From: Cyanocohniella sp. LLY
Lineage (GTDB): Bacteria; Cyanobacteriota; Cyanobacteriia; Cyanobacteriales; Nostocaceae
Length of the DNA: 58,260 bases
Direction: 5' to 3'
Assembly (NCBI GenBank): GCA_022241785.1
Contig: JAKOMP010000002.1
Coordinates: forward strand, 280 to 58,539
Part shown: positions 46,429 to 56,388 of the stretch, piece by piece
How positions within the stretch are numbered: position 1 is the stretch's first letter
How the letters are laid out: each line of letters begins with the position of its first letter
The notes under the pieces: model-generated
Databases searched by the model: none
The model's input: only the letters and a program-made list of their open reading frames with translations
What the model was told of the DNA's origin: nothing
Position numbers and translations under genes: made by a program

Positions 46429-46502
46429 CGGGATGTAGCGCAGCTTGGTAGCGCGCCTGCTTTGGGAGCAGGATGCCGCAGGTTCAAATCCTGTCATCCC
46501 GA
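46429..46502 (+). tRNA. trnP-UGG: tRNA-Pro (anticodon TGG)
   Basis: Acceptor CGGGATG/CATCCCG, D arm GCGCAGCTTGGTAGCGC, anticodon stem CCTGC/GCAGG with loop TTTGGGA (anticodon TGG), T arm CAGGTTCAAATCCTG and discriminator A. CCA not encoded. Confidence 0.97.
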
Positions 46503-47195
46503 TTTTAATTAATTGATACAAAGAATAAGTACAAAGTCCTGTAAGCTTTGAAAGCTTATGGAATTTTTCTAATATATTTATTCGCTTGAAGAAAAAAATT
46601 TGAATCGGCTGTCAATTTCCGAGGCAGGTAATTACAGAGCAATGTTTTTGGTAAGCTTTAAATTCAAATTGAAGATTTCCCGTGAAACGGAAGTTTACGT
46701 AATTCTGCTTAGGGAGAAAATTGTCAGGAAAAGTAGATAAACTTGCTGCCAAAAAGTAACAAAATCTCAACACTGGATTTTGTATATATTTGAACATATT
46801 TAAAAGTAAGGTTAAGTGGAACGATTAATTATCTAATGCCGTCCTCTAGATTTGAGAAAGCCAAGAAAAGGTATAGGATTGATCATCTCTAAGCTCAGGA
46901 AAAGTTTTTGCCTATGCGAAAGCACACTATAATAGGCATTTACATAGAGTTTGCAGTGAATAGCAAGGCGAAATTGCCAAAAAACAACCTGATAACGATC
47001 AATAGGCGATCGCCTGATCATAAAAATTCTTAAAGTGGAAAAATAGCGCTTTTTGAGAATTGATTGTTAATATTTAACCGCCACCACAAATTTTTCACAT
47101 TTTAAATGAATTGCTATATAACTAAGACTAGTTAGTGTGGTGCAAATCCAACGGTGTGTTTGACTTAATTTAACTATTGAAGCGAGGAGTCGTTT
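46503..47195. other. Spacer between tRNA-Pro and tic22
   Basis: About 690 bp, AT-rich. Two short reading frames on the minus strand (46612 and 46833) have no coding signature. The last 100 bp should contain the tic22 promoter; GAAGCGAGGAG gives its ribosome site. Confidence 0.4.
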
Positions 47196-48020
47196 ATGAA
47201 AGCATTAGTTCGCTGGGGCGCAACATTAGGTTTAGTCGGTAGTACTTTTCTAGGATCAGTTTTTGCCGGCAGTTTCCCAGCGCTGGCTTTGTCGGAACAA
47301 CAAATAAAGGAAAAATTAGATTCAGTTCCTGTATACATAATTACCAATGAAAAAGGTTTACCATTGAGCCGTCCATTGACAGAAGCTCAAGGCGCTCAAA
47401 AACCTGGTGGTTCGGTAACAGGGGTTTATATGAGTCGGCAAGAGGCTCAAGGCTTCATCAAGGAACTACAGAGCGCCCAAGGCAAAGACCCGAAAACACA
47501 AGAAATGGTAAAAAGCCTACAAGTGACAGCTGTGCCTCTGGGGGTCATTTATCAGCAATTGCAACAAACTAAAAACCAGTCAGAACGTCTGCTATTTGCC
47601 TTTAAACCTGTAGAACAGGAAATTAAAGGAGCAATGGATTTACTGCGTCAAAGTGGTCAACAGGTAAATCAGTTTCCCAGTGTACCTGTTTTTGCTGTGA
47701 GATTTTCACCAGACCAAGGTTATGTGCCAATTCAACTGACATCTGAAAAAGAGCAATTAATTCCTTTGTTTTTAAGCAAGCAAGATGCACAAGGCTTGTT
47801 AACTCAGGTAAAACCGAAGTTTCCCAAGGCTGATATTCAGGTAATCGACATAGATGGAGTCATTAAAACTTTACAAGAAAAAAATGATCCTTGGCTCGAC
47901 CAAGTTGTTTTAGTGCCATCTCAGGAATCTAGAGAATATATCAGGACTTTGCCCAAAGAGAATACACCCAATACTCAGGTAGCTCCACAGCCACAGCCTG
48001 CGAAACCCCAGCAACGTTAA
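47196..48020 (+). CDS. tic22: Tic22-like periplasmic protein
   Basis: 274 residues: signal peptide (about 1-32, LGLVGSTFLGSVFAG then FPALAL), two similar Tic22 half-domains (VPVYIITNEKGLPL, then VPVFAVRFSPDQGYVPIQL) and a Pro/Gln-rich tail. The Anabaena orthologue (Alr0114) is an essential periplasmic protein involved in outer-membrane biogenesis; plant Tic22 acts in plastid import. A good GAGGAG ribosome site lies 8 bp before the ATG. prmC starts 3 bp after its stop. Confidence 0.9.
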   Translation: MKALVRWGATLGLVGSTFLGSVFAGSFPALALSEQQIKEKLDSVPVYIITNEKGLPLSRPLTEAQGAQKPGGSVTGVYMSRQEAQGFIKELQSAQGKDPKTQEMVKSLQVTAVPLGVIYQQLQQTKNQSERLLFAFKPVEQEIKGAMDLLRQSGQQVNQFPSVPVFAVRFSPDQGYVPIQLTSEKEQLIPLFLSKQDAQGLLTQVKPKFPKADIQVIDIDGVIKTLQEKNDPWLDQVVLVPSQESREYIRTLPKENTPNTQVAPQPQPAKPQQR

Positions 48021-48023
48021 GGA

Positions 48024-48947
48024 ATGACAGACAAACAGCTACAGGCAGTTTCTGGTTTACAGCTTTGGCAGTGGCGTCAGAGAGCGATCGCAGCTGCGAT
48101 GGCATCTCATGTCTCACCAAATGAGGTAGATTGGCTGCTGCTAGAGGTAGCTGAATTAGACCGCTTGGCACTGCGGTTAGAATCTTTCAAAGACTGGCCT
48201 CAAATTAAGGTGGCCTTGCCTTTAGAAGATTTAGACCAGTTGTGGCAAAGGCGATTAAATGAACACTTGCCAGTGCAATACATTGCTGGAGTTACGCCTT
48301 GGCGAAATTTTCAGATTGCGGTGTCCAATGCGGTTTTGATTCCTAGACCAGAAACTGAGTATTTAATTGATTTAACGGTGGCGGCTGCTACCAATAGTGG
48401 GGCAGCCACATTTTTACAATCAGGACACTGGGCAGATTTGGGTACAGGTAGTGGGGCGATCGCTTTGGGACTAGCAGATACATTGCCAAAAGCCACAATT
48501 CAGGCAGTAGATTACAGTCCAGAAGCTTTAGCGATGGCCCAATTCAATGCTCGTAATACAGGTCTTGACAACCGGATTCACTTTTATCAAGGTTCTTGGT
48601 GGGAGCCATTAGCATCTATGAAAGGTCAGTTCAGCGGTATGGTGTCCAACCCACCTTATATTCCCACCAGTACCGTGGCTACCCTGCAACCGGAAGTAGT
48701 GAAGCATGAACCACATCTAGCCTTAGATGGTGGTGCTGATGGTCTAGATTGTATTCGTCAGTTAATAGAAATTTCTCCTGATTATTTGCGCCCTGGTGGT
48801 GTGTGGCTAATTGAGATGATGGCGGGTCAGGCGGATATAGTAAAAAAACTTTTACAAAAGCAAGGTAGCTACTGTAATATTCAAATTCATCAGGATTTAG
48901 CGGGGATTGAGCGCTTTGCTTTAGCTTATATAAGTGCTGAGTTATGA
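48024..48947 (+). CDS. prmC: Peptide chain release factor N5-glutamine methyltransferase
   Basis: Methylates the GGQ glutamine of RF1/RF2 with S-adenosylmethionine. SAM motif LGTGSGAIALGLA and catalytic NPPYIP (about residue 210) are present; the N-terminal helical domain is complete. 307 residues. It starts 3 bp after tic22 and is followed 35 bp later by tsaC, so the three form a likely operon in which translation-factor and tRNA modification are combined. Confidence 0.96.
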   Translation: MTDKQLQAVSGLQLWQWRQRAIAAAMASHVSPNEVDWLLLEVAELDRLALRLESFKDWPQIKVALPLEDLDQLWQRRLNEHLPVQYIAGVTPWRNFQIAVSNAVLIPRPETEYLIDLTVAAATNSGAATFLQSGHWADLGTGSGAIALGLADTLPKATIQAVDYSPEALAMAQFNARNTGLDNRIHFYQGSWWEPLASMKGQFSGMVSNPPYIPTSTVATLQPEVVKHEPHLALDGGADGLDCIRQLIEISPDYLRPGGVWLIEMMAGQADIVKKLLQKQGSYCNIQIHQDLAGIERFALAYISAEL

Positions 48948-48982
48948 AATAATTGTTAATTCATCACTTACAAGCTGGACAC

Positions 48983-49573
48983 ATGACTCAAGTTTCTTTA
49001 GTTGACCTGATAGCTGGCGCACGTGCTGGCTTATTAGTTAGTTTTCCCACAGATACTGTTCCTGCACTGGCCACCCTACCAGAAAAGGCCGGATTAATTT
49101 TTGCAGCGAAACAGCGTAGTCAGGATAAACCTTTGATTTTGATGGGGGCTAGGGCCGAGGATTTGTGGCCTTATGTCAAAGGTAGTGAGAATGAGTTGAA
49201 AATTTGGCAAGAGGTTGCTAATAAACATTGGCCGGGAGCATTGACATTGGTATTACCTGCAAGTAATCGCCTACCACCACAAATAAACCCAACTGACCCC
49301 ACAACAATTGGGATTCGAGTACCTAACAGTGCGATCACCCAAACTATTTTGGCGCAAACAGGCCCTCTTGCTACCACTAGCGCCAATTTTTCTGGTCAGC
49401 CGCCCTTGCAAAAGTTAACAGAAATTGCCGCGCAGTTCCCAGAGGCGTTGACTTTGGCAACAACAGAATTGCCCGATGAAATTACAGGATTAGGTGTACC
49501 TTCTACTGTTGCTAAATGGACAGGAGCAGATTGGCAAACTTTGCGTTCCGGTGCCATTCAATTAAATTTTTAG
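48983..49573 (+). CDS. tsaC: L-threonylcarbamoyladenylate synthase (TsaC/YrdC family)
   Basis: Makes threonylcarbamoyl-AMP, the donor used by TsaD. 196 residues with the YrdC fold: FPTDTVPALATLPE, KQRSQDKPLILM (KRxxxxP-like), WPGALTLVLPAS and TTSANFSGQPP. ATG 48983 is preferred; an in-frame TTG at 48953 adds ten unlikely residues. Both t6A genes therefore lie in this window. Confidence 0.94.
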   Translation: MTQVSLVDLIAGARAGLLVSFPTDTVPALATLPEKAGLIFAAKQRSQDKPLILMGARAEDLWPYVKGSENELKIWQEVANKHWPGALTLVLPASNRLPPQINPTDPTTIGIRVPNSAITQTILAQTGPLATTSANFSGQPPLQKLTEIAAQFPEALTLATTELPDEITGLGVPSTVAKWTGADWQTLRSGAIQLNF

Positions 49574-50036
49574 CTACAGAACTGGACAAGTAAATAATTA
49601 GGATTAATCTTTGATGTTTGCAAAGCCCAATAAATCCTACTCCTAACTAATACAAGTTCAAGATTCAGTATACTTAACAAGACTCAAACCAGATTCCTAT
49701 AGTTATAATGTTGTTTTCCTATTATTAGCCCCACTTTTAATAGTTAAGAATGCCAACAATCAGGGTAAGCTAGTCAATAGCTTATCCCAAATCTGACATT
49801 GTATCAATGTAAGGAGCAGTATACAAACACTGTAATACCTACTAATTTATTTTTTTGAAGAATAGTTTATATAAACTCTCTTTTTTACCTTGATATTTGT
49901 TGATAAACAATCTTGATAAAATTTTAAAACTCCTGATTTATTTATTCAAGCTCAGAATGAGTTGGACTAATTAGGAAATCTGGAAATTTATTTTGCACTA
50001 TTGTGGTTAATTAACAAGATAATAATTGCCAAATTT
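49574..50036. other. Spacer upstream of the sensor-kinase gene
   Basis: About 460 bp, AT-rich, no gene or clear motif recognised. Confidence 0.35.
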
Positions 50037-50945
50037 ATGAATTGGAGTAACTGGATATATCTAAGTGTAGGATTAATAATCGGTTGGATCTGCCGTTGGT
50101 TATTTACACCGTCTTTAAATACTGACTCTAACTCATCTCCAGTGATATCAAAAGAGCAACAGCAAGCATCACAACTCCTGCAACAAATCAAGGAAACGCA
50201 GCTGGCGTACCAAATGGCAAAGGAAATGAGCCTGTTTAAAGCGGGTTTTTTAGCACGGACCACCCATGAATTGCGATCGCCTCTAAATGGTTTAATTGGT
50301 TTGCATCAGTTAATTTTGTCTGATTTGTGCGACGATCCAGCCGAAGAGCGAGAATTTATTGGCCAAGCTCACGAACGGGCGCTGAAACTGCTACATCTTA
50401 TTGATGAAATTCTGAATATTGCGAGAACAGAACACGGTACAAATAAATTAGATATTCAGCCGCATTCTCTAGCCGATATTTTGCAGGAAGTGAAAAAATC
50501 GACTTATATGCTAGCCGCAAATCGTAATTTACCTTTGCAGGTGACGCTACCTGAACCAGAAGTTTACGTTTTGGCAGATTACCGCTGGCTATGCCAAATA
50601 TTAGTAAATTTAGTAGACACTGCCATTGCTCAGATGCAGGAAGGCAGTATCTTTATTTCTAGTAACCCTTCATTTACTAGTCATACTCTTGATATTTACT
50701 TGGATGTGCCTAATGATGCTGTCACAACAAGTGAGCCAATTGATTTGATGCAGTTATCAGAGCAGCATCCTCAAATTAATCAAGACAACACGACCCTTTC
50801 ACCAGGAATGAAACTATCACTCAACCAAACTCTACTGGAAGTGATGGGAGGAAAACTGGAAATTGTGCCATCTCCAACCACTGAAGCATCTACCAGGTTG
50901 CAAGTTTCTATCCCCCTAGTGATTCCTGAAGCTGGACTTCAGTAA
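50037..50945 (+). CDS. Membrane-anchored histidine kinase-like protein with decayed ATPase domain
   Basis: 302 residues: one N-terminal membrane helix (WIYLSVGLIIGWICRWLF), a Gln-rich coil, and a HisKA domain with His77 in HELRSPLNGLIGL. The ATPase domain is divergent: in the N box NLVDTAIAQ the second Asn is Thr, no DxGxG G1 box is seen, and the G2 region reads SPGMKLSL instead of GTGLGL. By position it matches Anabaena alr0117, reported as a histidine kinase gene involved in heterocyst development. It may act as a phosphotransfer or regulatory partner. Its last 38 bp overlap the convergent GNAT gene. Confidence 0.8.
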   Translation: MNWSNWIYLSVGLIIGWICRWLFTPSLNTDSNSSPVISKEQQQASQLLQQIKETQLAYQMAKEMSLFKAGFLARTTHELRSPLNGLIGLHQLILSDLCDDPAEEREFIGQAHERALKLLHLIDEILNIARTEHGTNKLDIQPHSLADILQEVKKSTYMLAANRNLPLQVTLPEPEVYVLADYRWLCQILVNLVDTAIAQMQEGSIFISSNPSFTSHTLDIYLDVPNDAVTTSEPIDLMQLSEQHPQINQDNTTLSPGMKLSLNQTLLEVMGGKLEIVPSPTTEASTRLQVSIPLVIPEAGLQ

Positions 50946-51375
50946 CCGAAAACTCCTCAAGCTGGGATTGGTTATGTAGCACCATTGTGGTGGTGGCGTT
51001 AGTTTGAAAACCAATTTTTTCATAAAACTCTTGCTGATGAGTAGTCATCAGGTATACACGCTCAACCCTCCTCACATGAGGATGACTCAAAATGGTTTCT
51101 ACTAACTTGCTACCTAAACCCGTACCCCGATAATCTGGGTGAATGACAACATCCCAGATAGTGGCGCGATAGATACCATCAGAAGTGGCTCTGGCAAAAC
51201 CAATGAGTAGCTCTCTATCCCAAATAGTAATCACAGGGTTACTGTTGGTGATCGCTATGCCTAAATCCTCGATACTCCGCCCTTTGGCCCAAAAGGCTGC
51301 GTTATTAAATAGTTCTTGGAGTTGGTAAAGGTCTATTTCCGAGCGATCGCTAAATTGAATTTGAGGATAGTTCAT
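50908..51375 (-). CDS. GNAT N-acetyltransferase, short paralogue
   Basis: 155 residues from ATG 51375 (GGGGTG ribosome-like site before it). Acetyl-CoA motif HPDYRGTGLGSKL and the end QQEFYEKIGF align with the GNAT at 45455 (shared IGFARATSD and ATIWDVVIHPD), which marks them as paralogues. It lacks the long Ser/Thr-rich N-terminus of the other copy. Convergent with and overlapping the kinase gene. Confidence 0.88.
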   Translation of the reverse strand: MNYPQIQFSDRSEIDLYQLQELFNNAAFWAKGRSIEDLGIAITNSNPVITIWDRELLIGFARATSDGIYRATIWDVVIHPDYRGTGLGSKLVETILSHPHVRRVERVYLMTTHQQEFYEKIGFQTNATTTMVLHNQSQLEEFSVTEVQLQESLGG

Positions 51376-51477
51376 GTATTGCACCCCAATGCGGCAGTAT
51401 CTTCGCTGTCATCAATTCATATTGTGCTAGAAATTGCTGAATCCGTATATCTTTATGCAACGATTTTTCGTCATCGT

Positions 51478-51891
51478 TTAATGACAAATCCATTTCCATA
51501 GCGGATGAGTGGGCCCTTGCTGCCTAATACGAAAAACTTGTTTTTCTAAACGTTGTTTTTCCGGCTGTGGTAACCCCCACAAAATATTGCGGCTTTGCCA
51601 AACTAAGGTAGAAACCGTCACACCGATACAAAATGCTAAACCCAGAGTAGGTAAAGGATTATAAAATAACCCATATCTTACTGCTACCCAGGTAAAATAT
51701 TGTCGCCAAATTGCAATTTCTCCCCGTAAATACCACAAGGCAACAGGTGCAATAGTCAGCCATAAACAACCGGCAAATAACCATCTACCATATACAGTCA
51801 GCTGATGCAGCTTTTGTACCTGTTGTCTAAAAGATGGGTCAGTGTAATGGGCATGGTTGCCGTTTAGTGATGGTTTTTCCGATTCATCCAT
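51478..51891 (-). CDS. Conserved cyanobacterial membrane protein
   Basis: About 137 residues from ATG 51891. Two membrane helices (YGRWLFAGCLWLTIAPVALW and LPTLGLAFCIGVTVSTLVW) flanked by charged ends. No known domain. It lies 69 bp downstream of the secF stop side region, on the same strand as secD-secF, and could be their last co-transcribed gene. Similar small proteins occur beside secF in other filamentous cyanobacteria as far as I recall. Confidence 0.7.
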   Translation of the reverse strand: MDESEKPSLNGNHAHYTDPSFRQQVQKLHQLTVYGRWLFAGCLWLTIAPVALWYLRGEIAIWRQYFTWVAVRYGLFYNPLPTLGLAFCIGVTVSTLVWQSRNILWGLPQPEKQRLEKQVFRIRQQGPTHPLWKWICH

Positions 51892-51960
51892 AGAGGAATA
51901 AAGTAGCCACTTCTCAGCAATTGAGCAAATGCTTTTACCCAATTATGAATTACAAACAGC

Positions 51961-52953
51961 TTAACTATCTTGGGAGCTAGTAGATGTATCAATTGCTTCG
52001 GCGCTTTCTACTACCGATTTACCTGTAGTTTCTCGCCACCAACTTAGAAGAGTACTAGCGATGAAAATACTAGAATAGGCCCCTGCTGTGAAGCCAATAA
52101 TTAAAGCTAAGGCAAAGTTTTTTAGAGTTTCGCCGCCAAAGAAGAAGATGGCAAATAATGACAGCATTGTGGTTAAGGTCGTATTGATTGACCTTCCCAA
52201 AGTTTGGTTTACTGCATCATCGACTATCTCAGAAATGGGACGATGGGGATTGTTTTTGATGGTTTCGCGAATGCGATCGTAAATTACTACGGTATCGTTA
52301 ACTGAGAACCCTGTGATGGTCAATAAAGCCACAATAAAAAGACTATCTACTTCCGTACCCAGGACTAAACCAAAAATTGAAAAAATGCCTACCGTCACTA
52401 ACACATCATGAAAAATAGCGACGATGGCGAATACGGCATAGTCCAACTGAAAGCGAATGCTCAAATAAATAACGATGAATGCAAAAGAAACTATCAGAGC
52501 AATCACACCGGAGGTAAATAATTCTCTTCCTAAGGTGGGCCCTACAGTATCTATTTGGTTTCTTTGCTCGTCAAACGTACCAATTTTTTCGCTTAAAGCA
52601 GCTTGTAAATTAACACGCTGCTCACGCTCTAAATTTTTAGCGCGAATTAAAATACCAGTTTCTGCACCGGTTTCTCTGTCAGTAACAATTTGAATGCTGC
52701 TATCACCCAATCCTTCGGTTCTAGCTACTTCCCGGACGACATTAATATCAATGGGCTGATCACAGTTACCTGGTTGGGTGCAATCTAATTCCAACTGCAA
52801 TCGTGTACCACCAACAAAATCCAAACTAGGGCGTAAAGGTGCGCGGATATCAGGATTTTGCCAGGAAATCACCATTGAGATGATACCAGGAATAATCAGG
52901 GCAGCAGAAATAGCCCACCAAAGCGATCGCGACTTGTTAATACTCAGTTTCAT
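51961..52953 (-). CDS. secF: Protein translocase subunit SecF
   Basis: Works with SecD and SecYEG to pull proteins across the membrane using proton motive force. 330 residues with six helices expected; N-terminal [15 protein letters not shown], periplasmic loop with [15 protein letters not shown], and the conserved [15 protein letters not shown]. Its ATG overlaps the secD stop by 4 nt (ATGA), so translation is coupled. Confidence 0.97.
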   Translation of the reverse strand: MKLSINKSRSLWWAISAALIIPGIISMVISWQNPDIRAPLRPSLDFVGGTRLQLELDCTQPGNCDQPIDINVVREVARTEGLGDSSIQIVTDRETGAETGILIRAKNLEREQRVNLQAALSEKIGTFDEQRNQIDTVGPTLGRELFTSGVIALIVSFAFIVIYLSIRFQLDYAVFAIVAIFHDVLVTVGIFSIFGLVLGTEVDSLFIVALLTITGFSVNDTVVIYDRIRETIKNNPHRPISEIVDDAVNQTLGRSINTTLTTMLSLFAIFFFGGETLKNFALALIIGFTAGAYSSIFIASTLLSWWRETTGKSVVESAEAIDTSTSSQDS

Positions 52954-54362
52954 CGAGCCACCTCTGCCTTATTTACGGTTGGCAGGTTGGGACAGAAAAG
53001 TTCTGGTTTCCGCAGTGAAGGAATGCTAATTGCCAAAAACATTAAACTGCGGCTACAGGTAATAGCCGTAAACATACTCACGACTACGCCTAAACCCAAA
53101 GTTAAGGCAAACCCCCTAACTAAACCAGCCCCCAGCCAAAATAGTGCAACACAGGCAATAACTGTAGTCACGTTGCCATCTAAAATGCTGGAAAAGGCTC
53201 GATAAAAGCCAGATTCCACAGAACGATACAAAGATTTACCTGCTTGCAATTCTTCCCGTGTCCGTTCAAAAATTAACACATTCGCATCAACTGCCATACC
53301 AATACTGAGAATAAAACCGGCAATTCCTGGCAAGGTTAGGGTCACACCTAACAAAGCAAAGCTAGCCCAAGTAAACAAGGCATAAATTACTAATGATACA
53401 TCTGCAATTAGCCCTGGTAATCTATAGTACACCACCATAAAGACTAAGACTAAAGCTAGACCACCAATGCCGGCATAGATACTGCTGTTAATGCTATCTC
53501 TACCCAAGGTTGCCCCAACGGTACGGATTTCAGCAATTTCTACAGGTAAAGGTAACGCACCACCACGTAACTGTACGCCTAAATCATTGGCTTGTTGGGG
53601 TGTAAATGTACCTGTAATCACAGCTGCACCACCAGTAATCCCAGTAGCGGCAAATTCGGGGCCAACTACAGGAGCGCTGATCAGTTCATCATCTAGAAAA
53701 ATGCCGATGCTGCGACCTGTACCCGCTAGGTTTTTCGTCAAATTGGCAAACAATTCACCACCTTTTTGGTCAAAGCGAATGGCAACATTCCAGTTTTGAC
53801 CTTGAGTAGGTTCACCATAGGCATCTTGTAAATATTTACCATCAAGTGGTGGTTCAGTACTGCCAAATAATTCCGCGATCGCTTGATTATTTTGTTGTAA
53901 ATCTTCTTGATTCTTAGTAATTAAAGCTTTATCGTCGCTGTTTCTCAGTTCTTCTTGCTTTGCTCTGAGTTCAGCGCGTGAAGCTTGAAAAGCAAACAAT
54001 TGAGTTTCTGTACCAGGATTTTGTTGACGGAATTCTAACTGTGCTGTACCTCCCAGCACCCGTTCTGCTTGCTCTGGGTCGTTGACCCCTGGTAACTGGA
54101 CTAAAATTTTGTCTGTACCCACACTTTGAATCACTGGCTCAGAAACGCCAAGACCGTTGACCCGTCCTTCAACGACTCTTTGAACACCTTCCAAATCTCG
54201 TTCAGTGATATTATTCATACCTGGTGCTGGTTGCACCTGAATAGTAAGCTGTGAGCCTCCTCGTAAATCCAATCCCAAAGGCACAGGAATTGTCGCAATC
54301 ACCGCCACAGCGGCAATTACCAGCACAAATATCAAAGCTAATAGCGATCGCTGTCTTTGCAT
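52950..54362 (-). CDS. secD: Protein translocase subunit SecD
   Basis: About 470 residues. N-terminal helix [20 protein letters not shown] followed by [15 protein letters not shown], the large periplasmic P1 domain ([26 protein letters not shown]) and five C-terminal helices containing [18 protein letters not shown], the proton-path motif. ATG 54362 is used, since the only upstream start is a TTG seven codons away. First gene of the secDF pair. Confidence 0.96.
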   Translation of the reverse strand: MQRQRSLLALIFVLVIAAVAVIATIPVPLGLDLRGGSQLTIQVQPAPGMNNITERDLEGVQRVVEGRVNGLGVSEPVIQSVGTDKILVQLPGVNDPEQAERVLGGTAQLEFRQQNPGTETQLFAFQASRAELRAKQEELRNSDDKALITKNQEDLQQNNQAIAELFGSTEPPLDGKYLQDAYGEPTQGQNWNVAIRFDQKGGELFANLTKNLAGTGRSIGIFLDDELISAPVVGPEFAATGITGGAAVITGTFTPQQANDLGVQLRGGALPLPVEIAEIRTVGATLGRDSINSSIYAGIGGLALVLVFMVVYYRLPGLIADVSLVIYALFTWASFALLGVTLTLPGIAGFILSIGMAVDANVLIFERTREELQAGKSLYRSVESGFYRAFSSILDGNVTTVIACVALFWLGAGLVRGFALTLGLGVVVSMFTAITCSRSLMFLAISIPSLRKPELFCPNLPTVNKAEVAR

Positions 54363-54532
54363 ACCATAACTCGCGTCTGACAAAGGCTATAATAGCGCTC
54401 TTTTGAGGAGTTATGAATGGCAGGGGCAGGTGGGCAGGTGGGGAGATGAAGAAGAGGAAGAAGATGAGGAAGATTAAAAACAAAGATGTTGGTAATCAGC
54501 GAAAGTCTTTCCCCCTAACCCTTTACCTCTTA

Positions 54533-54573
<41 letters not shown>

Positions 54574-54577
54574 TTAA

Positions 54578-55561
54578 CTAAACTCGCATCGCCACCATTT
54601 TTTCCACAGCTTCAACTATTTGTTCTGGTTGGACAATTGTTAGTCGTTCCAGGTTGCCGTTGTAAGGTGTGGGGATATCTTGAGAAGAAAGGCGCAGTAC
54701 AGGTGCGTCCAATTCATCAAATAAACGGTCATTAATTGAAGCGATTAATTCTGCACCAATTCCCCCAGTTCTCATACACTCTTCGACGATAATTACTCGA
54801 TGGGTTTTGCGTATGGATGCACCGATGGTATCAAAATCTAAAGGCTTGAGGGATATTAGATCAATAACTTCTGGATCAAAACCTTGTTTTTCTAAAGTTT
54901 TCACGGCTTGCAATACATGATGACGCATCCGTGAGTAAGTGAGGATTGTTACATCTTTGCCTTGACGCACCACTTCTGCTTTATCTAAAGGCAGCAGGTA
55001 TTCTTCTTGTGGTAATTCTTCTTTTAAGTTGTAAAGCAAAACGTGTTCAAAAAACAACACTGGGTTATCGTCACGAATAGCCGCTTTTAGTAGTCCTTTG
55101 GCGTTGTAAGGTGTGGAACAAGCGACAATTTTTAACCCAGGTACAGCTTGAAAGTAAGCTTCTAATCTTTGCGAATGTTCAGCACCTAGCTGTCTACCCA
55201 CACCGCCCGGGCCGCGAATTACCATAGGAATTTTAAAGTTACCGCCGGAAGTGTAGCGAAGCATTCCCGCGTTGTTGGATATTTGGTTAAAGGCTAGGAG
55301 CAAAAAGCCCATGTTCATGCCTTCAATTATCGGTCGTAACCCAGTCATGGCTGCGCCTACTGCTATGCCAGTAAAACTGTTTTCAGCAATGGGGGTGTCG
55401 AGAACGCGGAGTTCGCCATATTTTTTGTATAAGTCTTTGGTAACTTTGTAGGAACCGCCATAGTGTCCTACGTCTTCACCCAGGACAAATACGCTGGAAT
55501 CACGCGCCATTTCTTCATCAATGGCTTCCCTCAGAGCGTTAAAAAATAGTGTTTCTGCCAT
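54578..55561 (-). CDS. pdhB: Pyruvate dehydrogenase E1 component, beta subunit
   Basis: Beta subunit of the thiamine-diphosphate decarboxylase that feeds acetyl-CoA synthesis. 327 residues. [20 protein letters not shown] (the TPP-binding glutamate), [24 protein letters not shown] and [13 protein letters not shown] are typical; [19 protein letters not shown] starts the C-terminal domain. The partner pdhA is not in the window. Monocistronic. Confidence 0.96.
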   Translation of the reverse strand: MAETLFFNALREAIDEEMARDSSVFVLGEDVGHYGGSYKVTKDLYKKYGELRVLDTPIAENSFTGIAVGAAMTGLRPIIEGMNMGFLLLAFNQISNNAGMLRYTSGGNFKIPMVIRGPGGVGRQLGAEHSQRLEAYFQAVPGLKIVACSTPYNAKGLLKAAIRDDNPVLFFEHVLLYNLKEELPQEEYLLPLDKAEVVRQGKDVTILTYSRMRHHVLQAVKTLEKQGFDPEVIDLISLKPLDFDTIGASIRKTHRVIIVEECMRTGGIGAELIASINDRLFDELDAPVLRLSSQDIPTPYNGNLERLTIVQPEQIVEAVEKMVAMRV

Positions 55562-55796
55562 TTAAACCTTTTTGACAACTATTGTTTTAGAATCTTATCG
55601 TGCTGTCGAGCGCGAATATCGTGAGCGATCGCACCAGTTAGATATCAAAGATAATCCGACTTATAATTCTATTCTGTCTCTAAGGTGTAATAGCCGAAAA
55701 ATAATTTTCTAGTTTCTGCCAAATTTATCAATAACTATGAATGACAACATCTATAGTTTCCTGGCATCTTTTCATTAGTCATTATATAAGTAATAA

Positions 55797-56087
55797 TTAG
55801 CTGCAAACTGGCGAATCACTGACTTGAGTAACATGATTTTCGGGGAAGCGCCTGGGTCTACCAGGTTTGCGTTTATGCTGCTGATTGATTGATTTTTCGC
55901 TGGCTATGGCCAATTCTTCAGGTGTACATTTAAACAAACGCAAAGCATCTAAATATTTTTTTGGTGTCATGGTGGGTTCAGTACGCCCAGCTTCCCAGTT
56001 GCGAACACTGGTTTCACTGATTGCAAGCCTGAAGGCAACCTCTGCACGGGTAAGCCCCGCACGCTCTCTCAAGACTTGCATATCCAT
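55797..56087 (-). CDS. XRE-type HTH protein with AT-hook-like tail
   Basis: 96 residues. A Cro/XRE helix-turn-helix fills residues 4-60 (LRERAGLTRAEVAFRLAISE, then TSVRNWEAGRTEPT). The tail contains KRKPGRPRRF, whose GRP core flanked by basic residues resembles an AT-hook minor-groove binder. Such a pairing suggests a small two-mode DNA-binding regulator or chromosome protein. It has no sensor domain and stands alone upstream of pdhB. Confidence 0.8.
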   Translation of the reverse strand: MDMQVLRERAGLTRAEVAFRLAISETSVRNWEAGRTEPTMTPKKYLDALRLFKCTPEELAIASEKSINQQHKRKPGRPRRFPENHVTQVSDSPVCS

Positions 56088-56388
56088 ATCCCATGCTCCA
56101 CTTGAAATATCAAAGGTTTTATTAAATCAATTGACAATAAATGTCGATCAGCAAAAAATTTATTAACTACTTCCTTTATAAGCGATCGCCTTCTACTCTG
56201 GCAAACATAGCAATCGTCTATTTACGTATTATTACATAGTTAAATTCACAAAAATCTCACGTCTAGACACCAAAACACAAATAAATACTTTGCGTCTTTG
56301 TACGCCAGTTGCTACAAGTCGGGGAACCCGCCCAACGCACTGGCTTGCCTCTGCGTGAGATTTATTAAATTCTGATTATTCACTTACC
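56088..56388. other. Spacer between the HTH gene and hemB
   Basis: About 300 bp with one HIP1-like site and a short GC-rich block (56310-56360). Nothing further recognised. Confidence 0.35.

Noticed and set aside
46612-47021. Two short minus-strand frames in the tRNA-Pro to tic22 spacer
   Set aside because: No start context, no domain and biased composition.
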